From: Dugong dugon
Lineage: Eukaryota; Chordata; Mammalia; Sirenia; Dugongidae
Assembly (NCBI GenBank): GCA_030035585.1
Contig: CM057461.1
Location: 175,223,624-175,287,623 of the forward strand
Length of the DNA stretch: 64,000 nt
Direction of reading: 5' to 3'
Position numbers and translations under genes: made by a program. Positions 55,479-64,000 of the stretch are shown piece after piece (position 1 is the first letter of the stretch; every line of letters begins with the position of its first letter). Below the pieces are notes generated by a model. The model did no database searches and was not told the DNA's origin. It worked only from the letters and a program-made list of their open reading frames with translations.

Positions 55479-55489
55479 ATGATCAATTA

Positions 55490-56036
55490 ATTTAACTCTT
55501 ACAATTTTATCAAAGGAAAATGAATAAATATGCCCACTGGAAAACATAAGCAAGAATGCTCATAGCAGCTTTATTCATAAAAGACAAAACATGGAAACAA
55601 CCCAAATGTCTGTTGACAGTAGAATAGCTAACCTGTGGCATAATTATACTATGGAACACAACACAGCAATTGAAAAGAATATGCTACTCATATATATAAA
55701 AGTGGGGGATAAATCTAACAGATAAGAAGATGAGTGAAAGAAGCCAGACACAAAAGACTGTGTATTGTGGAACTGCAGTTTTATGAGGTTCAAAAACAGC
55801 AAAACTAATCTCTTTGTTAAAACTCAGACTAGTGGTTACTTTTGGTGGGGGATAGAGGGCACTGATTGAAGGGGCCATAAGGGAGTCTTCTGGAGTGATG
55901 GAAATAATTTATATTTTGTTTTGTTGGTCTTGATGAGTCTATTTGTATGTAAAAACTCTTTAAGCTGTATATGTAAGACTTATGTATATTACTATGTAAG
56001 TTCAACTACAAAAATAAATAAATAAATAAATAAAAA
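55490..56036 (+). repeat. Old L1 (L1M-type) 3' end
   Basis: 'gctcatagcagctttattc', 'ggaaacaacccaaatgtctg' and 'tagtggttacttttggtgg' are conserved late ORF2/3' UTR landmarks of old L1s. It ends with an (AAAT)n tail (about 56010-56034). Confidence 0.8.
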
Positions 56037-56084
56037 GAATTTAGCCAGTGGAGTTAAATACTTCTGGGTTTAAAATAGCTTGAC

Positions 56085-56210
56085 TTCTTTAAGTCTCAGT
56101 TTCTTCTTGGTGTAGTAGTAATAATAGTATGTATCTTAACATATAAGGTTGTTCGGAGGACTAAATAACTAATGAGTGTAAAGCTCCAAGCACCATTTCT
56201 GGAATGTATT
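56085..56210 (+). repeat. MIR fragment (sense)
   Basis: 'tttaagtctcagtttcttc' through 'gtaaagctccaagcacc' follows the 3' half of MIR. Confidence 0.6.
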
Positions 56211-56221
56211 ATGACTCTTAA

Positions 56222-56490
56222 CCACATTCTGGGCACTGTATAAAGTGTTTTAGGTACATTGGCTACTTAAGCCTTACAATAAGTTTAAGAAGAAAATATA
56301 ATTTCTATTCTGCTAGTGAGAAGACAGTCCCAAAGAGATTATATAATTCATAAAACTTGCTCAAGATTATATAGTTCAGAAATAGAGTTTATATATGTAG
56401 ATGATACACTTGAGAAATAGCAAAGCTAGGATCAACCCAGATTTGACAGACTCCAAAGTTCATGACTTTAATCTTGGTGCTATTCTACTT
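56222..56490 (-). repeat. MIR SINE (antisense)
   Basis: 'attctgggcactgtataaag', 'tagtgagaagacagtccc', 'actttaatcttggtgctatt' give the reversed MIR order, strongly diverged. It lies tail-to-tail with the preceding MIR. Confidence 0.6.
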
Positions 56491-59120
56491 CATATGTCTA
56501 GACTTTCTGTAGTTCTTCTTTGTTGAATAAATAGTGTAGCAGGATTTTCCATAATTAGTTCATAGTAAATTTTGCCCAACAACTAGGAGATACAGTTTAT
56601 CTATAAAAGTGAAAAGAAAGCATGAAGAAAAAAATTAAAATGATGAAACAATACGTGTGATATTTATAAAATAAATATGGTCTCATATTACAATTTAATT
56701 ATTGAATTTCAGAAAAACTTGATTTATGATGCTTGTAAAACTCTGAATATATTAAAAATTTTAAATTGTACGTTTTAAAAGGGTGAATTTATGGTATGTG
56801 GATTATGTTTCAATCAAGTTGTAAAAATGTTTAAAAATTAAATTTAAAATACTTAAAAAAAACCTTAGATAAAAAGTTTACTTGGAATTGTGTGTAGTAT
56901 ACTCAAAATTTATAATTACATCCAAACAAGCCATGGTGTTCTAGCAATTGAAGTATGAGATGCAAATTTCAAAATAATTAACATTGATATAATACAATAT
57001 GATATGATACAATAATAACATTGTGTGTTTTGTGCTACAGTAACTGAACTACAAAATATTTGTAATGAAGCTGATGTTGAATTAAAAATAAATAAATATA
57101 ATACCTTATCATGACAGTGTACACTCTCTTTCCTGACCAACAGCAATTAGATTTTAGGTATGTTTGAGCCTTTAAAGAATTACTTCTTAAATCAGTCCAG
57201 GTGTCGTGCAATAATATTACACTTAAAACAAACAAAAAAAGTCTTCCAAATTTTTGTTCAAAATCAATGGTGAATTTTTAATCAAATTAATATAAAATGG
57301 GGAGCCTGTACACTGTCAGGTTTGTAATTATTTGGCAAATAGCAATTACTGAAAACAAAGCTTGCCAACAGAAACCATTTACATTTATCTCCATAAGGGC
57401 AAGGGAAGAATTGCACAAATTAATGATGAGAACTCAAACAGCCTACATGATATAATTTTGAAATTTAATAATTATACTTTATAACATCTTGATTTGTGAG
57501 AATATATTTATTTTGCATACTGAAATAGAATGAAAATTAGAAGGCTTGTGGTTTTAGAGCTAAATTTGGAGACTATTTAAAAGAACCTAAAATAAAGTCA
57601 TCAAAGGAATTACAAAGAAATAAAAAGTTATGCAACTAGTTTTACCTTGTAAAAATACTTATTGAAGAAAGGTCTTATAAAATGAGGAAAAATGAGAATA
57701 TCTGAGAATATATTTGGATTAAAATATTTTCTCATTTTAATACAAAAAATAGAACTGATAACACCTTCCATTTAGCAGAATTTTCTCTGAGCTAACCAAG
57801 TACCTCAAAACATGAAGAAAGAGTATTTTCCCTGTTAAAAATATTATGTCCTACAGAGAAAAGTACATTGATAATATTAACATTTTCAAATATATTAACT
57901 GAAATGCAACTTGGAAAATTCCATTTAATTTTATATAAAAATGAAAAATAAGACCATATTGAAAAATAACACATGTTTTTCTAGTCTATGAGACAGATGT
58001 GACTAAGGAGCTGATTAAAGTACATGAATATGCACCAAAGATAATTATTCTGCTTATGGTATTTTTAACGTTCAGATAATCAACATATATAAGATTTGTT
58101 CGGCTTTAACATAAAAGATTATATAGGTTATAGATTAGAAAAAGTTTTACTTTTGAAAATAGTTTTTAAATGTAACTATATGTGGGTACCATAGTAAAAA
58201 ATTTATCAGGTTATGAGTAAATAGATCAAGAAATTGGATGATTTTCATTATGTTTAGGGCCATCTTTCTCTCTCAACACTGTACTGGCCTGGCCTATACA
58301 TTATATGGCTTCCTACCTATTGTTCTACTCTGCTTTACCACTCCACCCCAGGCCTAGTGATCTTTCCCTCAGTCTCACCCAGAATTAATCATTCAGCAAC
58401 TTCTGGTTCCACTTGAACTAGAAGGGAGATAATGGACTTGGGTTTTTCAGGTCTGAAGACCATAGAGCATGCAGACCCTTGACATTGCCAAGATGCAGGT
58501 AAGTTCTAGGTTGTATTTATACTAACAAGGTTGGTCTCTCTTTCTCAGCTTTGAGAAGTATTACTGAATGATCCTTTGGGCTTTCTCCTCATCCCAGGAA
58601 GACAGATGGAAGTTACTGAAGAAAGAAATCATCCAACATGAAGCTTTATATACATCATACTTAGTATATTATCAATCAGTTTCTTTCAAATCTTCTTAGA
58701 AAGGATTATATATAAATAAATTTCAAGGTATATATATATAAAATTGTTATCTATAAACTGATCATCTTTTGCTTTGATAAATGAGCCTTTCACTTTCTCT
58801 CTCTTCACTCATTCAAAATGCTTTATGTCAAGATCTTTCAAAAATATTTGACATCTCTTTTAATTCTGTGTGCCCATTAAATTAAGCATGGCTCCACTTC
58901 GCTTAGGGCAAAAATACTGACTTCTGTTTTTTTCTTGGAGGGAAGCCACTCAAGTGGAATTTTCAAATGTACATGCAGTTCTTCGAAGTCATCCCTTTGT
59001 TTTCCTACTCATTATTTTAGCACTCTAAACTATCCACATACTACAAGGAAAACAGCAAAATCTGTAAAATACTTTATCAAATGCTAAGTGTCAGTGGAAA
59101 TATTTTCAAATTCAAACTAC
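56491..59120. other. Very AT-rich single-copy DNA, no repeat assigned
   Basis: It is long and relatively repeat-poor for this window, with many TA-rich runs. No gene was recognised. A perfect consensus donor string 'caggtaagt' occurs near 58497 (plus) without a convincing exon. Confidence 0.45.
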
Positions 59121-59261
59121 CTGGAAATCATTTGTTGACACTCAGTACCATCACTGTCCTCTGAGCTCCGCTTCTGAGCCTGCAGGGTGTAAAGCTTGCA
59201 AACTACATTTACAGATTCTTTTGTCTGCAAGGATCCAGATAGATTCTTTTCATTGAAGAAG
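59121..59261 (-). other. Candidate 141-bp coding exon (unidentified)
   Basis: Minus strand: a potential acceptor 'ccaaatctcatacaag' (AG at 59262-59263, pyrimidine-rich upstream) and a donor 'ccag|gtagtttg' (GT at 59119-59120) enclose 141 nt with no stop and equal entry and exit phase (2-2). The peptide is ordinary-looking and hydrophilic ('NEKNLSGSLQTKESVN', 'SSEDSDGTECQQ'), unlike the F/L/S- or K/I-rich strings produced by AT-rich noise. An in-frame ATG at 59302 would alternatively allow a first coding exon. I do not recognise the protein. Best exon candidate in the window, but unproven. Confidence 0.28.
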
Positions 59262-59712
59262 CTTGTATGAGATTTGGAAGGCAGAAGAGAAAGAGAAGCC
59301 ATTTATCTCTGGTAGAAGTTGCAGCATATGTGTGGGGTAGGCAGAGAGCTTACATGGTGTTTTGCCCAAGGTTTTTGGTTAGCCTCCTAGATGTACCCGG
59401 TTTGGTGGCTGCAGGTAGTTAGGACCATTGGTGCAATTCCTCTGAAGTTCAGCCCTTCCTGATTTAAACCTCCTTTCACTGGAAATACCTAGGGTGGCTT
59501 CTATTTTTCTGACTAAAATTTGGCTTATACATCAAACAAATTCCCAAGCATTCAAACAGTTCAAATAATTTTCAGTTCACAGATTTCACTCCAGTCTTAT
59601 GAAATAGATGTAGCCGGCATTAGTCATCTTATTTAACATGAGGAAACTTAGACACTCCTAGACACAATTGTTTCCTAAGTTCAGGTTTCTTTAATTTTTT
59701 TAAGCGTAGGTC
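59262..59712. other. Flank of the candidate exon, no repeat
   Basis: Nothing was recognised with confidence. Confidence 0.35.
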
Positions 59713-60413
59713 AAAATTAAGTAAGATGAACCCTGAGAGTATGGCCCCTGGACACCCTTCTAGCTCAGTGGTGAAGTCACTCCCAAAGTTCACCGTTCAG
59801 CCGGGGATTGGACAGCCTCATAAAACAAAATGGGACTAATGAGGCACAGCAGTCCAGGGACAAGGACTAGTAGGCAGGAGGAGACAAGAAAGCTGGTGAT
59901 AGGGAACCCAAGGTTGAGAAGGGACAGTGTTGACATGTCGTGGGGTTGTTAACCATTGTCATAGGGCAATATGTGTACTGTTTAAGGAGAAAGTATTTGT
60001 TCTGCAAACCTTCATCTAAGGTACAAAAAAAAAAAAGAATCATCTATGTGAGATCAAATTGACAACAGCAACTCAAAAGGTTTGATGGGAAGCCTAGGGG
60101 GCAGTGATGGTGATGGAATAATTTGGAAAAGGATAGTGAGAAAAGCAGCGCAACTGGAAGAATGTAATCAATGTCACTGAATTGTACATGTAGAAAATTT
60201 TGAAATGGTGTTACTTTGGTTATGTATATTTTCACCAAAAAAAAGGGTCTTCCAAGGTCAAGAAGGGAGAGTGTTGTCATGTCGTGGGGTTGTCAGCCAA
60301 TGACATAAAACAATATGTGTACTGACCACTTAATAAGAAACTATTTGTTCTGTAAACCTTCGTCTAAAGTACAATAAAAATATGTATAAAACAAAAAAAA
60401 TTAAGTAAGATGA
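59713..60413 (+). mobile_element. L1 3' end with doubled terminus, 17-bp TSD
   Basis: The insertion 59730-60396 is L1 3' UTR. The first terminal module (59919-60020, '...aaaccttcatctaaggtac') is followed by an A-run, a spacer ending 'tatattttcaccaaaaa', and a second module (60255-60378, '...aaaccttcgtctaaagtac') plus tail. The duplication 'aaaattaagtaagatga' at 59713-59729 and 60397-60413 encloses all of it, so it arrived as one unit. Confidence 0.88.
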
Positions 60414-60732
60414 TATGATATGATACTATGGAACATAAAAAGATACAATGCAAGGTACGCTTATCCAAGTTCTAATTTTTAACATTGTGTGAGCAATCCC
60501 AATAAAGTAGGTGGTCCTCCTAACTGAACTTCCTGTAAATGATCCACTGGGTTCACTTTAATGAACACTTTCATATTTTCTATAAAATAGTGACTAATAT
60601 CACTGAACATTGAACAATCTCAGCTAGCAGGATTCCCATAAACTAAATTTTCAAGAATCAGTTATGCTTATACCAGCTGTACCTGTTATTGAAACCATAT
60701 AATTTAATGAATATTAAATAAATAACTATACT
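60414..60732. other. AT-rich single-copy DNA
   Basis: Nothing was recognised. Confidence 0.4.
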
Positions 60733-60983
60733 AATAGCAAATATTTATAGAGGAATATTTCCAGGAACTATACTATGTCCTAGGAACTGCTCTATGTGCT
60801 TTATATAACTGAATTCATTTAACAATAATCCTATGAGGTAGATACTATTGTTACTTCTCTTTTAAAGATGAAAAATCTGTGGCATAAAAAAATAAGAAAC
60901 ATATCCAAAGTTCTACAGCTAGTAAGCTGCAAAATTTAAACACAAAAATTCTAACTCCATAATCCATGTTCTTAACTACTAAG
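60733..60983 (-). repeat. MIR SINE (antisense)
   Basis: 'aggaactgctctatgtgc', 'aacaataatcctatgagg', 'ttctacagctagtaagctg' and 'ccatgttcttaactacta' give a nearly full reversed MIR. Confidence 0.75.
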
Positions 60984-61034
60984 CAAATAAGAGTACCAGA
61001 AAATATTTATTTCTATTAAAACTAAATCAATCAC

Positions 61035-61495
61035 CAAAACTTGTACACAAATGTTCATAGCAGCATTATTCATAACAGCCAAAAAGTAGAAACAACACTA
61101 ATATTTATCAACTAATGAATGGATAAACAAAATATGGTATATCCATACAATGAAATATTATTTGTCAATATAAAGGAATGCAGTACAGATACATATTACA
61201 ATATGGATAAACTTTGAAAATGTTATACTAAATGAAAAATCCAGACACAAAAGGCCACATCGTGTATGATTCCATTTATATGGAATGCCCAAAATAGGGA
61301 AATCCATAAAGATAGAAAATAGATTGGTGGTCACCTATGGCTGGAAACTTTGGGGGGAATGGAAAGTGACTACTAATGGGTATCGGTTTTCTTTTGGGGA
61401 TAGTAAAATCTTCTAACATTGGTTATGGTGATGGTTTCACAATTCTTGAATATATTAAAAAACATTTTATATTTTAAATTTTTGAAAATATCAAC
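61035..61495 (+). repeat. Old L1 (L1M-type) 3' end
   Basis: 'atgttcatagcagcattatt', 'gaatggataaacaaaatatg' and 'ttggtggtcacctatggc' are standard late-ORF2/3' UTR landmarks of old L1s. It is inactive and has no clear tail. Confidence 0.8.
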
Positions 61496-61744
61496 TAAAT
61501 TAATCACTTTGGAAAGACTCAATAACTATGGCCTGTAGGAAGACAGGAAGACAACAGAGAAAAAACTTGCAAAAAATCATAAAAATCTGTAAAAGTTCTT
61601 AAATAGAATATTTCAAAAGTGTTCTTGTCTCTTGCTTCAATTGAAAGAAATGAAAACTAGATATCATGAACAAGATATTATGGGTATGGGTAATATAAGA
61701 AAAGAAACATCTAAGTCCAATAAAGCAACATAGAATGCACCAGG

Positions 61745-62165
61745 GAAGCCCTGAGTAGGAAAGTGAGGGAGAAGTCAGGGAAGGCTTCAAAGAAAATGTA
61801 TTATTTGAGTTGGTTACTGAATGCTGGGAAGGAGGTCATCAAACACTGAAAAGTGCAGATGGATTTGCAAACAGAAGGCGCATGAGTGTCACGTGTTTGG
61901 GATATGGTGAAAATCTCAGTATGCCTGGAACATGACGGGGGGTGGGGTGGGGCACAGAAGGAAACAGGAAGTAGATGCAAATGGAAATGTAGATCAGGGC
62001 AAAAATGTCTTACTAAGGAATACAGACATTACCCCATTAGCCAAGAAATCCACCAAAGATGTTTAAGTGAGGATCAAGTAGTGATGCAAACTCCTTTGTG
62101 TTTAAGAGGGATAACTCTGTTGACAATGCACAAGTAAGCAAGTAGCAAATCAAATAATACACTGT
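61745..62165 (-). repeat. L2 LINE fragment (antisense), part 1
   Basis: 'gggagaagtcagggaaggc', 'tgtattatttgagttggtt' and 'aatgtcttactaaggaatac' resemble the antisense L2 3' region. The same element seems to resume after the AfroSINE. Confidence 0.5.
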
Positions 62166-62297
62166 TGGGAGCCCTGGTGGCACTGTGGTTAAGCACTTGG
62201 CTGCTAACCAAAAGATCAACAGTTTGAATCTACCAGCCCCTCCTTGGAAACCCTAGGGAGCAGGTCTACTCTGTCCTATAGCATTGCCATGAGGATA
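62166..62297 (+). repeat. AfroSINE, short variant
   Basis: 'gagccctggtggcactgtgg', 'ggctgctaaccaaaagatc' and 'ctactctgtcctatagcatt'. The tail is lost after 'gccatgagg'. Confidence 0.88.
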
Positions 62298-62650
62298 AGG
62301 AATGTGGATTTTTTTGCACATGCAAAGAAAGCCATAGGAGAATTTTAAGCTGGGGAAGCCAGGAGGGGAGGGACACAAATCCAGATGGTTCTATGATAAA
62401 AAAAAAAAAAAATTTAGGAGACTGTTTAAACATTCCAGGTTAGAGATGATGGTTACTGGGACAAGGTCACAGCAACACAGATTACAGAACTACAAGAATA
62501 ATTTTAGAAATGGTTTGGAGATACAATTGACCATATTTGCTGATGGATTCTCTAGGGGTATGATGAATAGGGTGGAATTGAGGAAGGCTTTTAGGTTTCT
62601 AACTTATGTGTCAGATATCAGCAAAAGCATGGAGGGCTTCCGACAAGGAT
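62298..62650 (-). repeat. L2 LINE fragment (antisense), part 2
   Basis: 'gagaattttaagctgggg', 'gttagagatgatggttac', 'tttgctgatggattctcta' and 'tttaggtttctaacttatg' continue the antisense L2 order. Confidence 0.5.
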
Positions 62651-62969
62651 AAATTGCTATGACTGTGTTGCAAAATGAAAGGGACAGAAATGAGACAAGT
62701 CATTTGTTGAATTTATTGAATTTCTTCAAAGTCTATGGTCTAACTCCATTAAGCCTGTGCATGTTAACTTGCATTTCTATTTTAATCCAAGGATTTCATT
62801 GCATTTACATTTGCAGCTCATACATTCTACTCTGCCATTATCTTTTATTCTATTGAAGGGAAAGATTAAACGCTCAATATATGTTTCTTGCTTCCTTTTC
62901 TCCTTCCTGTTCTATGTACCCTTTACTTTACTGGTGTTATTTCATTCTTGCTTCTCAGAAATCCTGGAA

Positions 62970-63100
62970 CATCTGTATTGTTATTACTTATGAGGAAACC
63001 AAGACTTAAGAGGTTAGATATTTTACCAAATATCACTGAGCTAGTAAGTGTTGGAGCCAGGATTCAAACCCAGGCCTGTTGATTCCACACGGTACTTTTT
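62970..63100 (-). repeat. MIR fragment (antisense)
   Basis: 'cttatgaggaaaccaagac', 'gagctagtaagtgttggag' and 'ggattcaaacccaggcctg' give the antisense MIR core with tRNA-like B box. Confidence 0.75.
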
Positions 63101-63237
63101 CTTTAATACTATGTTACTTCTGATGCTTTGAATTATCCAAAATTCCAAAGAGCAAAATATCCTCACATTCCCACTTATTCTACCTTCAAATGCATTATTT
63201 TATTATTTTTACCCTTACATTGATTTTCACCTAGACT

Positions 63238-63362
63238 AAGACAGGTCTGACGATCTGCTTCTGAAAAGTCACAGCTTTGAAAACCTTATGGAGCAGCTCT
63301 ACTCTGCACACATGGGGTCCTTACGAATTGAAATCAAGTCAACAGCAACTGACAATAACAAC
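63238..63362 (+). repeat. AfroSINE, 5' truncated
   Basis: It begins inside the body ('aggtctgacgatctgcttct') and ends 'gtcaacagcaactgacaata' plus an AAC-like tail. Confidence 0.85.
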
Positions 63363-63694
63363 CATATCAAAAGAGTTGGCTTTTCCTGAGGGCCTGCTGT
63401 CTAGACAAGGTGAGAAATGAAAGGCTACAGATAAACCTAGACTGAAATTAAAAATTGGTCATGACTCTGACAATCCACTTTATAAAATCCAGAACATGTT
63501 GTGGCTTATTTATTAACCAGATCACATAGGATAACACCATCTTTACTAAAGAATTTTCTCTTATGATCTGATTACAGAAGAGAAACTCTCTATTACCATT
63601 TAAATAGGAGCATTTTAATCATGAACAAACGATATTTTATCATCTTATTTTCATCTCTAATGTCTAACTGTCTAGAAAAGCATATCTGAATGCA
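63363..63694. other. Single-copy DNA
   Basis: Nothing was recognised. Confidence 0.4.
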
Positions 63695-64000
63695 GGCCAG
63701 ACCTACTGCACTGACAGAGACTAGAGGAAGCCTGAGACTATTGCCCTAAGATACCTTTTGAACTTGGAATTGAAGCTATTTCTGCAGGTCACCTTTCAGC
63801 CAAATAATAGTTTGGCTTATAAAATAAATAATATCACCCTTGAATAATGTGCTCTGTTAAACAATTAACTATATGGGACTAGACAGTCAACAGTTACCCA
63901 AAATAAAGTTGAGAAGACAAGGAGGGGAAGGGAAGCTAGATCAATGGAAACAGAACAAACAGAAAGGAAACTATGAGACTGCTGATGCATTACAAAAATT
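63695..64000 (+). mobile_element. L1 3' end, 5' truncated, running off the window
   Basis: 'cacctttcagccaaataata', 'gttgagaagacaaggagggg' and 'ctgctgatgcattacaaaaa' match the L1 3' UTR seen at 20889-21425. The 3' terminus lies beyond the window. Confidence 0.8.

Noticed and set aside
58485-58510. A perfect 'caggtaagt' splice donor after an ATG
   Set aside because: A single donor string is expected by chance in 64 kb, and there is no supported exon upstream.
1-64000. CRISPR arrays, bacterial operons, riboswitches or origins
   Set aside because: The sequence is mammalian nuclear DNA. No regularly spaced identical short repeats, operon-like gene packing or bacterial signals were found.

Overview
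The window is nuclear DNA of a placental mammal. It is AT-rich and dominated by retrotransposons. I found no complete, intact host protein-coding gene and no functional RNA gene. The repeats point to an afrotherian, most likely an elephant-type (proboscidean) genome. There are many AfroSINE copies (tRNA-like head, tail ending near 'gagtcggaatcgactc'). There is a BovB/RTE-type LINE whose 3' end resembles the AfroSINE tail and ends in (AAC)n. The L1 lineage carries long, internally repeated 5' UTRs. The species call is inference from remembered repeat families; no database was searched.

Layout. 1-6.1 kb: mostly single-copy AT-rich DNA with old MIR pieces and AfroSINEs. 6.1-6.9 kb: a complete solo LTR of ERVL type carrying an AfroSINE. 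7.07-10.82 kb: an L1 on the minus strand with its 5' end intact but no 3' half, flanked by a 19-bp target-site duplication (TSD). 10.8-14.7 kb: old LTR-like sequence, an MLT1-like LTR, a second fragment of the 6.1-kb LTR and AfroSINEs. 14.7-15.8 kb: an RTE 3' fragment (minus) with a 12-bp TSD, split by a MaLR-type solo LTR with its own 5-bp TSD. 17.16-17.68 kb: an RTE fragment between 120-bp direct repeats. 19.5-20.9 kb: L2 (minus), followed by an L1 3' end (plus). 21.95-30.33 kb: a nearly full-length L1 (minus). 31.55-34.66 kb: a near-full-length RTE (plus) whose endonuclease reading frame is still open but whose reverse transcriptase is broken. 37.13-45.27 kb: an older full-length-class L1 (minus), interrupted by a second copy of the MaLR-type LTR. 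45-64 kb: mostly single-copy DNA with MIR, MER5A-like, RTE, AfroSINE, L2 and L1 3'-end fragments, one tRNA-Gly-headed SINE with a 10-bp TSD, and a nearly perfect 47-bp inverted repeat.

The parts fit one ecology. L1 and RTE supply, or once supplied, reverse transcriptase. AfroSINE and the tRNA-Gly SINE end in RTE-like tails, so RTE is their probable driver. Solo LTRs record past ERVL/MaLR activity. Nesting gives relative ages: L2, MIR and MER5A-like pieces are oldest. The RTE fragment at 14.7 kb and the L1 at 37-45 kb both predate the MaLR LTRs inside them, and AfroSINEs sit inside the ERVL LTR and L2.

The best leads are two possible coding exons on the minus strand (59121-59261 and 21694-21872); two reproducible structural oddities of this L1 lineage (tandem units in the 5' UTR and a doubled 3' terminus); the L1 copy that ends just past an internal AATAAA; the RTE copy between 120-bp repeats; and the fold-back palindrome at 47.1 kb. 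I saw no unmistakable new biological system.
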